Of a stretch of DNA of 64,000 bases, positions 15,801-24,128 are shown in pieces. This DNA is from Alphaproteobacteria bacterium. Its GTDB lineage: Bacteria > Pseudomonadota > Alphaproteobacteria > Rhizobiales > JAJFHC01. The stretch is taken from contig JAJFHD010000015.1 of assembly GCA_021775805.1 (NCBI GenBank), positions 1 to 64,000 on the forward strand. Reading direction: 5' to 3'. The notes under the pieces were generated by a model. It was not told the DNA's origin. It worked only from the letters and a program-made list of their open reading frames with translations, and searched no databases. The translations under genes were made by a program, and so were the position numbers. How positions within the stretch are numbered: the stretch's first letter is position 1; the number at the start of each line of letters is the position of its first letter.

Positions 15801-17198
15801 TCACTCTATGGCCGGGTTCGGTATCCAGCCATGCTTCACCGGTTTTTGCGAAGACGAAAGCGGTGTCGCGAGGTCCACAATTTCCGACTTGAGCCTGCGC
15901 GCATCCCATTCCGGATTGTCGGCACTGAGCCGGGCGGCAAGCGCTGCCACCCTGGGCACGGCATAGCTTGAGCCGGAGGCCCTGCGGCGGGCGCCGAGGT
16001 GATCGGTCACGGGTATGCGTTCGCCCGGAACCGCAACGTCCACGTGAACAGTCCCCCAGTTGGAGCCGGCGGCGATGCGCCCGAACGCGTCGCTCGACGT
16101 CACTGTCAGAATGTTGTCAAGGTCCAGGCTTGCGGGAAAGACAGGGCTTGTATCGATGTCGCGGCCGTCGTTGCCGGCAGACACAACGAAGAGAATTTGC
16201 GGATTGTCCCGGGCGGCGGTCTCGAATGATGTCCAGTGACTTTTCTTTGCGCTGCCCAGCGGCATCGCGGCAATGCGTGCTGGACCCTGAGCTGCAAATC
16301 TGACCAGATCGCCGAAGCGGCCAAAGGCTCTGCCGGGGTAGCGCAGGGGAACGATGATTGCGTCCGGCGCCTCCTCAAGAACGATGCTGGCCACGGCCGT
16401 GCCGTGGCGCCGTGGAAAATAGACGGATGCTGTCGGGTCAAGATCGAAGGGTCTGGTATCGTTGTCCGCAAAGTCGAAGGCAATCGGATGACCATTTGCA
16501 TCCCGGGCCAGCCTGTTGCCGAACAACGGCAGCAGGTAGTTGATGCCGGTGTCGATCAGTGCCACGGCGACACGGAGGTCGTCTGCTTGCGCACCGGCTG
16601 ACCGGGGCATTGGCGGGTTTAGATCTTCCTCTGTGCCGCGAGACAGAGGATCGCCGGAATAGTGTGTCAGGAAGATTGCCCGCCCGTCGCGGTCATGTGC
16701 CGCCACCCGGGCCAGGTCTGTGGTGCAGGCCGGTGTCGTCTGAACGAACACGCCTCCGGCCCTGCCGCGCGGAGCGTCCTCGACGAGCACGCGCAGGCGC
16801 TGCCCCGATACGCCGGTCCGCCCCCCGGCGATCGTCACGTGCCGGCCTGAGGTTGCGGCATAAACTTTGCGGCGTGATGTGTCTTCAATGACCTTAAGAC
16901 TTTCGCCCTGTTCAATGAGGCTGTGTTTTCGGGCCAGATCGGCAATTTCGTTGATTGCCGATACCATACTGCGACACAGGCCGCGCGCGAACCGGGCTAC
17001 ATGTTCGGGATCGCCTTGTCCGTAGCTGGTTGCGGGGAAACCGATCAGCAGGCAGATGCAAACCAGAGTTTCAAGGCCCCGGCACGTAGTTCGGGAAGAA
17101 CAACTGCTGACCGTTGACCCTGTAGCGCCTGATAACCGACTGGCCTTCGGTGGACGTGATCCAGTCCATGAAACTCTGCGCACTGGCAATCTGGACAT
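15801..17198 (-). CDS. Secreted subtilisin-like (S8) serine protease
   Basis: The catalytic domain has the complete S8 set: Asp in VALIDTGINY, His in RRHGTAVASIV, the oxyanion Asn in VVSAGNDG and Ser in ASGSSYAVPRVAALAA. The start is unresolved: ATG 17198 overlaps the upstream tungstate-binding gene by 128 bases, and the signal-peptide-like core (LVCICLLIGFPATSYG) begins only near residue 45, so translation may really begin near 17066 at a non-ATG codon, or coupled to the upstream gene. Between signal and protease domain lie about 130 residues with paired cysteines that could be a pro-region. Exported protease of unknown target. Confidence 0.8.
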   Translation of the reverse strand: MSRLPVRRVSWTGSRPPKASRLSGATGSTVSSCSSRTTCRGLETLVCICLLIGFPATSYGQGDPEHVARFARGLCRSMVSAINEIADLARKHSLIEQGESLKVIEDTSRRKVYAATSGRHVTIAGGRTGVSGQRLRVLVEDAPRGRAGGVFVQTTPACTTDLARVAAHDRDGRAIFLTHYSGDPLSRGTEEDLNPPMPRSAGAQADDLRVAVALIDTGINYLLPLFGNRLARDANGHPIAFDFADNDTRPFDLDPTASVYFPRRHGTAVASIVLEEAPDAIIVPLRYPGRAFGRFGDLVRFAAQGPARIAAMPLGSAKKSHWTSFETAARDNPQILFVVSAGNDGRDIDTSPVFPASLDLDNILTVTSSDAFGRIAAGSNWGTVHVDVAVPGERIPVTDHLGARRRASGSSYAVPRVAALAARLSADNPEWDARRLKSEIVDLATPLSSSQKPVKHGWIPNPAIE

Positions 17199-17904
17199 GG
17201 GGATGTCGTTCCGGGTTGACGAGGAGAATACCGTACTGGTTCACGAGGCGCTTGTCGCCTGACACCAGGGCTTCAAGCGCTTGTTTGTTGGCAAAGGCCG
17301 ACCAGGTCGCTTCATCGACCAGCACGTAGGCCCCGAGGCCGGACGCCACGTTCAGGGTTGCCCCCATGCCGGCGCCGGTTTGCCGGTACCACGATGTTTC
17401 AAGATCACCAGGAATGACGCCTGCGGCCATCCACAACGATTTTTCCTTTGCGTGTGTGCCGCTATCGTCGCCGCGGCTGACGAATTGGGTCCGGGTTTCG
17501 CGAATATGCAAAAAAGCGGATGCGGCGTCTTTCATGCCGCGTATACCGGCGGGATCGTCGCCGGGACCGGCAATGATGAAGTGATTGTACATCACGTCGC
17601 GGCGTTCCGAAGCGTGTCCGTCTGCCAGAAACGCCAGTTCCTGCGTCCGTGCATGAACCAGTACGGCGTCGACATCGCCGCGCTGCGCAAATTTCAGCGC
17701 CGCCCCTGTGCCTGCAACCACCAGATCGACATGTATCCCCGTCTTGCCGGTGAATGCCGGCAGCAAGACCTCGGCAAGGCCGGAATTCTCGACGGTCGTC
17801 GTGACAGCCAGTTTTATGCGTTTGGCGTCACCGGCAGGCGACGCGGCCACGAGCAGCCCTGAAGCCGCACAAACAAGGCAAAGATAGATACAGAGTCTGT
17901 TCAT
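17071..17904 (-). CDS. Periplasmic tungstate-binding protein, TupA-like
   Basis: A 277-residue protein with a signal peptide (RLCIYLCLVCAASGLLVAA). The mature sequence has the TupA signatures: TTTVENSG, VVAGTGAALKFAQRGDVDAVLVHA, VMYNHFIIAGPGDDPAGI and SRGDDSGTHAKE, which line the oxyanion site. TupA captures tungstate for the TupBC permease and ATPase and so supplies tungsten-dependent formate and aldehyde dehydrogenases. No permease or ATPase gene is next to it, so it must work with a distant transporter or serve another purpose. The formate dehydrogenase accessory genes 13 kb to the left make the tungsten/molybdenum link attractive but unproved. Confidence 0.85.
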   Translation of the reverse strand: MNRLCIYLCLVCAASGLLVAASPAGDAKRIKLAVTTTVENSGLAEVLLPAFTGKTGIHVDLVVAGTGAALKFAQRGDVDAVLVHARTQELAFLADGHASERRDVMYNHFIIAGPGDDPAGIRGMKDAASAFLHIRETRTQFVSRGDDSGTHAKEKSLWMAAGVIPGDLETSWYRQTGAGMGATLNVASGLGAYVLVDEATWSAFANKQALEALVSGDKRLVNQYGILLVNPERHPHVQIASAQSFMDWITSTEGQSVIRRYRVNGQQLFFPNYVPGP

Positions 17905-18088
17905 GGTTCACGTGCGCAGGCGCAAAGTGGATGGGTCGGAATGTGGTACCTCCTAACAGATAGCAATTCAAGAAGGCGCCTGTGACCCGTACGATTCCGA
18001 ATGTACAAACCGCCGGCATTGTCGTTAGACTGGCGCTCGATTCTGGATCGTCCGGCAGGCCGGATGGCAGGTTTAATGCGGAGAGACC

Positions 18089-18340
18089 ATGTCTGAAGAA
18101 AAAAGCATTCCAGCGCAACTGGCGCCCTATAAAACTGCCGTGGAGGAGGGCAGGCGCTATTTCTGGTGCGCCTGCGGGCGTTCGCAGAAGCAACCGTTAT
18201 GTGATGGTTCCCACAAGGGAACCGGCCTGGAGCCTATGGCCTATGTGGCGGACAAAACCGGCGATGTCTGGTTCTGCGGATGCAAGGCAACCGGCAAGAG
18301 CCCACTGTGCGATGGTTCCCATAAGACCCTCGAAAGCTGA
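18089..18340 (+). CDS. CDGSH iron-sulfur protein with two CDGSH motifs
   Basis: An 83-residue cytosolic protein with two tandem zinc-finger-CDGSH sites: CACGRSQKQPLCDGSH and CGCKATGKSPLCDGSH. Each Cys3His1 set binds a redox-active 2Fe-2S cluster in mitoNEET-type proteins. Two-motif versions are common in proteobacteria; proposed roles are electron or cluster transfer. It has its own start (ATG 18089) and is convergent with a small cytochrome c gene, 13 bases apart. Confidence 0.9.
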   Translation: MSEEKSIPAQLAPYKTAVEEGRRYFWCACGRSQKQPLCDGSHKGTGLEPMAYVADKTGDVWFCGCKATGKSPLCDGSHKTLES

Positions 18341-18353
18341 TTGGGAAATCGGA

Positions 18354-18725
18354 TTACTTTTTCAGGGTTGCGGCAAAGGCAGCAATGTTTTCCACATCGT
18401 CCAGTGTCAAAGTGATGCGGTGGGCATTGTCCGGCAGGTCTGTCAGCCGTGGCGTGTCCTTGATTTCGATGACCAGGCCATGAGGGCGGCGGAGGTAGAA
18501 TGACGCGAATCGGTCCTGGTAGTCTTCGAATGCGTTGACCAGAAGCTGAAACGAGGGTGTGCTTTCAATTCCGCCCATCCGGTTGAAATCACCGACCACA
18601 TGGCATCTTGTGCAATGAAGTTTTGCGATTTCCCCGCCCTTCGCCGCGTCTCCCGCAGCCGCCACCGGCCCGGCAGCACACAGACCTGCAAGCAAACCGG
18701 CGATTGCTGTAGCCCATGACCGCAT
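18354..18725 (-). CDS. Small periplasmic class I cytochrome c
   Basis: A 123-residue protein with a signal peptide (AIAGLLAGLCAAGPVAAA) and one haem c site CTRCH at about residue 38. A methionine ligand is not obvious; MGGIES shortly after the haem site and later hydrophobic helices fit a compact class I fold. GGGGAG precedes the start ATG 18725. Partner and pathway unknown. Confidence 0.8.
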   Translation of the reverse strand: MRSWATAIAGLLAGLCAAGPVAAAGDAAKGGEIAKLHCTRCHVVGDFNRMGGIESTPSFQLLVNAFEDYQDRFASFYLRRPHGLVIEIKDTPRLTDLPDNAHRITLTLDDVENIAAFAATLKK

Positions 18726-18878
18726 TTGAATTCACTCCCCTTGTGTATCCGGCAGGCATCGAAAGTTTAGCCGCAGAAGCACCGCGCTGCCAAGACGGCT
18801 GATACGCTCGTGTGTTGGTGGAAGCGCGGACTTGGCGTATGAGTGCACGATGCATGTTCCAATGTTGAAGGAAGTTCC

Positions 18879-19910
18879 ATGACTATTCAAAGACGGCGCG
18901 TTGAACTCATCAAGCGGCCGGTCGGTTTGCCCATGCCGTCCGATTTCGATATCTGTGAAAAGCCGGTGCCCGACCTGGGGCCGGATCAGGTGCTGTGCCG
19001 CACCATCTACCTGTCACTCGACCCCTATATGCGCGGCCGGATGTCGGATGCAAAGTCCTATGCCGAGTCGGTGCAACTGGGCGATGTTGTGACCGGCGAG
19101 GCGGTTTCAGAGGTTCTGGAAAGCACGTCGGACAAGTTCGCGCCGGGTGACATTGTCGCCGGCATGAACGGCTGGCAGTCACACGCGGTGCTGGATGCCG
19201 GGGATGTCCGAAGGGTCGATCCCGCCGCGGCACCGATTTCGACCGCGCTCGGTGTTCTGGGAATGCCGGGGCTGACCGCCTATGTCGGACTCCTGGACAA
19301 AGGCCAGCCAAAGGAAGGCGAGACGCTCGTGGTCTCGGCTGCGACCGGTGCCGTGGGCGCCAATGTCGGCCAGATCGGCAAGCTCAAGGGCTTGCGTGTC
19401 GTGGGCATCGCAAGCACAAGGGAAAAGTGCGATTATGCGGTCAACGAACTTGGCTTCGACGCCTGCGTCAGCCACCGCTCGGATACCCTGCGCGAAGATC
19501 TCAAGGCGGTCTGCCCCGACGGCATCGATATCTATTTCGAAAGTGTTGGCGGTGCGGTTCAACAGGCCGTGTTGCCCTTGCTCAACGTACACGCCCGGGT
19601 TCCGGTTTGCGGACTCATTTCCTGGTACAATCTGACGGTACTGCCCGATGGGCCCGACATGGTGCCGGGGTTGATGCGTCAGGTTCTGACTAAACGGCTC
19701 ACCATATCCGGTTTCATCATTTTCGATCATTACGACCGTCATCGGGACTTCATCCGTGATGTCGGCGGTTGGATCCGCGACGGCAAACTGAAATACCGTG
19801 AGGATATCGTCAATGGCCTGGACAATGCGGTCGAAGCCTTCCAGGGCCTGATGGAAGGGCGCAATTTCGGCAAGCTTGTGATCAGGGTGTCCGAAGATCC
19901 AACGGCATAG
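18879..19910 (+). CDS. NADPH-dependent oxidoreductase, MDR superfamily (YncB/CurA-like)
   Basis: A 343-residue zinc-free medium-chain reductase; ATG 18879 follows GAAGGAAG. Signatures of the leukotriene-B4-dehydrogenase / prostaglandin-reductase group are present: LSLDPYMRGRM near residue 45, GMPGLTAYVGL, the nucleotide-binding VVSAATGAVGANVGQIGKLKG and the C-terminal LTKRLTISGFIIFD. Such enzymes reduce alpha,beta-unsaturated ketones and aldehydes with NADPH. A VOC-family gene follows after 51 bases on the same strand. Confidence 0.85.
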   Translation: MTIQRRRVELIKRPVGLPMPSDFDICEKPVPDLGPDQVLCRTIYLSLDPYMRGRMSDAKSYAESVQLGDVVTGEAVSEVLESTSDKFAPGDIVAGMNGWQSHAVLDAGDVRRVDPAAAPISTALGVLGMPGLTAYVGLLDKGQPKEGETLVVSAATGAVGANVGQIGKLKGLRVVGIASTREKCDYAVNELGFDACVSHRSDTLREDLKAVCPDGIDIYFESVGGAVQQAVLPLLNVHARVPVCGLISWYNLTVLPDGPDMVPGLMRQVLTKRLTISGFIIFDHYDRHRDFIRDVGGWIRDGKLKYREDIVNGLDNAVEAFQGLMEGRNFGKLVIRVSEDPTA

Positions 19911-19961
19911 CTGACCGGTTTCCGGATCGTCTGAAAGTCTCAGAACCGGCGGGAGAGGGCA

Positions 19962-20342
19962 ATGGACTACTCCAAGGCAGGCATAATTCTCAACACCGGG
20001 AAATACCCCGAATGCGTGAAGTTTTACGGCGAAGTCGTAGGATTGGAGACACTTTATGAGATCGACAGACCCGGGGAAAAACTGACCTGCTTCGATCTGG
20101 GTGGTGTCTATCTGATGGTCGAACCCGGCGGTATCTCGAGTCCTATCGTGAAAACGACGAGCCAATGTCCGACAAAGTTTCGGTTCAATGTAGCGGATGT
20201 TGAAGCAGTTTGTGCCGATTTGGAAACCAAAGGGGTGGAGCTTGAAATCCGGCAACACCCGTGGGGCACTGTCGCTGAATTCAGCGATCCTGACGGCAAT
20301 CGCTGCGCCCTGAGATCCGATGAGGGCTTTGGCGCGGCTTGA
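19962..20342 (+). CDS. VOC (glyoxalase/dioxygenase fold) family protein
   Basis: A 126-residue single-module protein. It has paired beta-alpha-beta-beta-beta patterns: GIILNTGKYPECVKFYGEVVGLE in the first half and RFNVADVEAVCADLETKGVELE, then EFSDPDGNRCALR, in the second. The metal-ligand positions are only partly conserved, so lyase, isomerase or binding functions are all possible. It sits 51 bases after the MDR reductase. Confidence 0.75.
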   Translation: MDYSKAGIILNTGKYPECVKFYGEVVGLETLYEIDRPGEKLTCFDLGGVYLMVEPGGISSPIVKTTSQCPTKFRFNVADVEAVCADLETKGVELEIRQHPWGTVAEFSDPDGNRCALRSDEGFGAA

Positions 20343-21290
20343 TCAGGACCGTGCGGTCTCAAACTGCCGTGTCAGAAATCCGGCAATCTCGCGCAAGGAT
20401 TGGTCCGCTTCGGGAATCTCATCGTAAAACTCGAAAACGTGCCAAAGCCCGTCCCAGATGCGCAGGTCTGTGTCGACACCCGCTGTTCTCAGCACCTGCG
20501 CCAGACGCGCGCATTGGCTCATCAGAAGATCGCGGCTGCCGGTGGTGATCAATGTTGGTGGAAAGCTTGGATCAAAATCACCGTACAGCGGGGAAATGTC
20601 GGGCGTCTCCAATGCGTAGTCGCCGGCATAGAGCTTGGTATAGGCGTGCAGAAACCGCTCCGTCAGTGTCGGGTCCCGGCCGTCATTGCCCCGGACCGAG
20701 TCGCCGCGGTTTGACAGATCGCACCAGGGAGACAGAAGGGCGGCGGCGTGAGGCATCGCTAAACCTGCCGCACGCGCCCGGAGCATGACCGCAAGGGCCA
20801 GATTGCCGCCTGCGGATTCACCCGCAACGGCAAGAGTTCGGCCGTCCAGACCGGCGGACAGGCTCTCGAAAACCGCAAAACCGTCATCCGTCGCTGCCGG
20901 CCACGGATGTTCCGGTGCCAGCCGGTATTCAGGCAAAATGAACCGGGCGTTTGCATAGGCCGCAAGAGCGGCACTGACGATAAGGTCCTCAAAGGCGCTG
21001 CCGGTGACGTAGCCGCCGCCGTAGAAATAGAGCACGACGTGGTCCGGATCACATCCTTCCGGTACGATCTCAAGACACGGCACCCCCCCAATGATCAGTG
21101 AAATAGGAGACAGGGAAAAACGCTCAAGCGTTCGTTGAGCGCGGGGCGTAAACAGTGCCGTGGCATCGGCGCGCCATTGGGCAACGGTATCGTGCGTTGG
21201 GCCGGGGCCCGCGGGGTCCACGGGATTGGCGTCGACGAACCGTAGCGCCTCGGTGCTGGCGAGAGCTGTCTTCTTGATGTCCCGGCTCAT
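20343..21290 (-). CDS. Alpha/beta hydrolase, hormone-sensitive-lipase (GDXG) type esterase
   Basis: A 315-residue protein with Ser in GESAGGNLA (nucleophile elbow), Asp in ITTGSRDLL and His in DGLWHVFEF. The oxyanion loop, normally HGGG, reads YFYGGGYVTGS, so a Tyr replaces the His. ATG 21290 is chosen over GTG 21296 for ribosome-site spacing. These enzymes hydrolyse short acyl esters. It is convergent with the VOC gene (stop codons adjoin) and divergent from the copper amine oxidase. Confidence 0.85.
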   Translation of the reverse strand: MSRDIKKTALASTEALRFVDANPVDPAGPGPTHDTVAQWRADATALFTPRAQRTLERFSLSPISLIIGGVPCLEIVPEGCDPDHVVLYFYGGGYVTGSAFEDLIVSAALAAYANARFILPEYRLAPEHPWPAATDDGFAVFESLSAGLDGRTLAVAGESAGGNLALAVMLRARAAGLAMPHAAALLSPWCDLSNRGDSVRGNDGRDPTLTERFLHAYTKLYAGDYALETPDISPLYGDFDPSFPPTLITTGSRDLLMSQCARLAQVLRTAGVDTDLRIWDGLWHVFEFYDEIPEADQSLREIAGFLTRQFETARS

Positions 21291-21369
21291 TGACACCTGC
21301 CTTTCCTGGGTGGTTATTCAAACCGAATTTGATTGACTCGACTCCAGCACCAATCCAGAAATCTGATCC

Positions 21370-23247
21370 ATGACCAAGCACCCGCTAGACCCCTTGACCG
21401 CCAGCGAGATTCAGTTGGCCGTCCGGGTTGTTCGAGACAAGTCCGGTCTGGATCATACAGGCTGGTTCGAGACTGTCACGCTGGATGAACCGGACAGGAC
21501 CGAGCGACAGGCCCAACGCAACAGCGAGACGGTCGCGCGCCGCGCCTATGTCTGTTGTTATGAACCCTCAAGCAACCGGACCCTGCGCGGCACCGTCTGT
21601 CTCGATCATGGAAAGTTGCTTCAGTGGGAACATGTTGAAGGAGCTCAGGCGCGTATCGTTTCCGATGAATTCGATGCGGGCGACCGGATCGTCAAGGCCG
21701 ATCCGCGCTTTCGCGAAGCCTGTGTCCGGCGCGGGATCACAGATCTCGACACTGTGCTTGTGGAAACCTGGGCCGCCGGCAATTTCGGAGACGGGGACGA
21801 AGAGGGCAGGCGCATCGCCTATTGTCATTGCTGGGTCATCAACGATGCCGGCGACAACCGTTATGGCCGACCGATCGGCAAGCTGCACCCGGTCGTTGAC
21901 CTGCAAAGCGGTAAGGTTGTCAGGATCGACGATTTCGGTGTCGTACCCTTGCCTCCGGACACCGCGTCCATAAGGCCGGTTCAGAACCTGCGTGAGGATC
22001 TCAAGAGGATCGACATTACCCAGCCCGACGGCCCGAGCTTCGAAGTGGATGGCTATCACGTCAAATGGCAGCGCTGGCAGGTTAGGGTCGGCTACAATCT
22101 GCGTGAAGGTCTGGTGCTGCACGATATAGGATATCGGGATGGCGGCCGGGTCCGGCCGATCATGCACCGGGCGTCGATGGCGGAGATGGTGGTGCCATAC
22201 GGCGATCCTTCGCCTGGAAATTTTCGACGCAATGCCTTTGACACAGGCGAGTACGGCATTGGCCCGGCGCTCGACTCCCTGAAACTTGGATGTGACTGTC
22301 TGGGTCACATCCATTATTTCGACGTCTGTTCCCATGACTGGCACGGCACGCCGCACGAGATCGAGAATGCCGTGTGCATGCACGAAGAAGATTTCGGTCT
22401 GCTGTGGAAACATACCGACGCCCAGACCGGAAAGATGCGTGCGGTGAGGTCGCGCCGGCTGGTTATCTCGACCATCGCCACCATCGGAAATTATGTCTAC
22501 GGCTTCTTCTGGTACTTCTATCAGGATGGCAAGATCGGCGTTGAAGTCAAGGCAACCGGCATACCGTTTCCCTCTGCCATAGCGCCTGGCGAGGAATCCG
22601 CATTTGGCGCGATCATTGCGCCCGGAATTGAGTCACACGTTCATCAGCACGTTTTCAGCTTCCGTTTTGACATGTGTGTCGACGGCGACCGCAATTCCGT
22701 CGAGGAGGTTGAATTCGAAGCGGCACCGGTCGGTCCGGACAATCCTCACGGCAATGCCATTCGAATTCTGGAGCGGCAGTTGACAAGCGAACGGCAGGCC
22801 CAGCGCGAGATCGACACGTCGCGGGCGCGCTACTGGAAAATCACCAACCCAGGCCGCAAAAACCGGTTCGGCAAACCGACCGCCTATAAACTCGCCCCCG
22901 GCGCCAATGCCCTGCCGTTGCTCGATCCTCAATCACCGGTCGCAAAGCGGGCAGGCTTCATGTTCAGGCATTTCTGGGCAACCCGATACGCTCCCGACGA
23001 ACTCTATCCGGCAGGTTGGTTCCCCAACCAGAGTACTGGCGGCGGCGGATTGCCGGAATGGTCGGCGGCCGACCGGCCTTTGTCGGACACTGATGTGGTC
23101 GCCTGGTACACGCTCAATTTCCATCACCTTCCCCGGCCGGAAGACTGGCCGGTGCAACCGGTGGTCTATGCCGACTTCCACTGGATGCCGGACGGCTTTT
23201 TTGACGAGAACCCGGCCCTGGACGTGCCGCCAAACGATCAGTTGTGA
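21370..23247 (+). CDS. Copper-containing primary amine oxidase
   Basis: A 625-residue enzyme with N2, N3 and catalytic domains. The catalytic-base Asp291 is in FDTGEYG, followed by LKLGCDCLG; the precursor of the topaquinone cofactor is Tyr375 in TIGNYVYGF; copper ligands are His425 and His427 in VHQHVFSF and one of the His at 585-586. It oxidises primary amines to aldehydes with release of ammonia and peroxide. The residue after the cofactor Tyr is Val, where the family normally has Asp, Glu or Asn. No signal peptide is seen, as in Arthrobacter-type enzymes, so it is probably cytosolic. It stands alone, 79 bases from the divergent esterase. Confidence 0.9.
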   Translation: MTKHPLDPLTASEIQLAVRVVRDKSGLDHTGWFETVTLDEPDRTERQAQRNSETVARRAYVCCYEPSSNRTLRGTVCLDHGKLLQWEHVEGAQARIVSDEFDAGDRIVKADPRFREACVRRGITDLDTVLVETWAAGNFGDGDEEGRRIAYCHCWVINDAGDNRYGRPIGKLHPVVDLQSGKVVRIDDFGVVPLPPDTASIRPVQNLREDLKRIDITQPDGPSFEVDGYHVKWQRWQVRVGYNLREGLVLHDIGYRDGGRVRPIMHRASMAEMVVPYGDPSPGNFRRNAFDTGEYGIGPALDSLKLGCDCLGHIHYFDVCSHDWHGTPHEIENAVCMHEEDFGLLWKHTDAQTGKMRAVRSRRLVISTIATIGNYVYGFFWYFYQDGKIGVEVKATGIPFPSAIAPGEESAFGAIIAPGIESHVHQHVFSFRFDMCVDGDRNSVEEVEFEAAPVGPDNPHGNAIRILERQLTSERQAQREIDTSRARYWKITNPGRKNRFGKPTAYKLAPGANALPLLDPQSPVAKRAGFMFRHFWATRYAPDELYPAGWFPNQSTGGGGLPEWSAADRPLSDTDVVAWYTLNFHHLPRPEDWPVQPVVYADFHWMPDGFFDENPALDVPPNDQL

Positions 23248-23650
23248 AACAGGCCGAACCCAACTGCGTCCCCAACCGTTTGCGGCATGGAAGGCAAAAA
23301 ACGTATCTTATGGGATCTCGCGTTTGATCGAACTCGGCAACGATTTTCCAAGGATGCACGATGTCCTCAAAAACCGTCTAATACGTGCCTGGCACGCACA
23401 TCAAGAACACACAAGGGAATGAAGATGGTGAACGTCGATCGGGTCACTCGTTTCCCCGGCGCGATGCAGCACGCCAGTGCTGCTTCGCAGAACCGGGACC
23501 GCACCAATCTCAAAGGTCAGTGTTTGGAACGGTGCCGGGGCCCGGAGGAAGGTAGGCCGATCGTTGCGCGCGAAAGACTTTAGGTCCCGGGTCGGTCAGA
23601 GCCCCGCCCGAACCCAAACCGTTTCAACCAGGCGGGTAAGAGATGGGGTT
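23248..23650. other. Intergenic region after the amine oxidase gene
   Basis: About 400 bases without a convincing gene. A short frame beginning near ATG 23424 behind AAGGG (about 50 codons, polar) is possible but has no recognisable features. A 13-base palindrome (CGTGCC-T-GGCACG) lies at 23384-23396. I see no terminator-like hairpin with a T-run. Confidence 0.35.
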
Positions 23651-24016
23651 TCACGCGTCAAGCGCCGCCGCCCCGTCCGTTTCCTCGGCCTCACGGCGGC
23701 GCTTGAAGGCGTCGCCCCATTGGCGCATCTGCAGCAGCAGGCCCTCGAGCGAATGCCCGAACTCGGTGAGCCGGTACTCGACCCGCGGCGGCACTTCCGG
23801 GAAAACATGGCGCGAAATGACGCCATCGGCTTCCAGTTCGCGCAATTGCAGCGTGATCATGCGCTCTGTCGCATTGGGCGTCATGCGGCGCAGCACGCCG
23901 AAGCGCTTGGGACCGTCGAGCAGGTGAAACAGCAGCACCGGCTTCCAGCGCCCGCCGATGACAGCAAGCGTGGCTTCCACGGAGCACCCAGTCTTCCAGT
24001 CGTAGCTTCTGGTCAT
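23651..24016 (-). CDS. HxlR-family transcriptional regulator
   Basis: A 121-residue winged-helix protein with the family's N-terminal Cys (KTGCSVEATLAVIGGRWK), FGVLRRMTPNATERMITLQLRELEADGVI as recognition part and VEYRLTEFG in the wing. Members sense quinones, aldehydes or other electrophiles. It is divergent from an MDR-type reductase 112 bases away, with a near-perfect inverted repeat in between, so that gene is the likely target. Confidence 0.88.
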   Translation of the reverse strand: MTRSYDWKTGCSVEATLAVIGGRWKPVLLFHLLDGPKRFGVLRRMTPNATERMITLQLRELEADGVISRHVFPEVPPRVEYRLTEFGHSLEGLLLQMRQWGDAFKRRREAEETDGAAALDA

Positions 24017-24031
24017 CGTGATCTTTTTCCA

Positions 24032-24051
24032 TACTTACAAAAATGTAGGTA
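24032..24051. promoter_or_regulatory. Candidate HxlR operator between the regulator and the MDR reductase
   Basis: TACTTACA-AAAA-TGTAGGTA, an 8-base inverted repeat with one mismatch, lies 15 bases before the HxlR start. Sites of the TACTTACA/TGTAAGTA kind are known for HxlR-family regulators. Position and symmetry make this a good operator candidate for control of both divergent genes. Confidence 0.6.
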
Positions 24052-24128
24052 CTTGCATATTTTGATAGAAACTTCAATATCGCCTGAACCATACAAACCG
24101 ACAGTACAATTTCACAGGGATCAAAATC

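Noticed and set aside
19179-20258. Long minus-strand frame opposite the MDR reductase and VOC genes
   Set aside because: It spans the gap between two recognisable plus-strand genes and has no family features.
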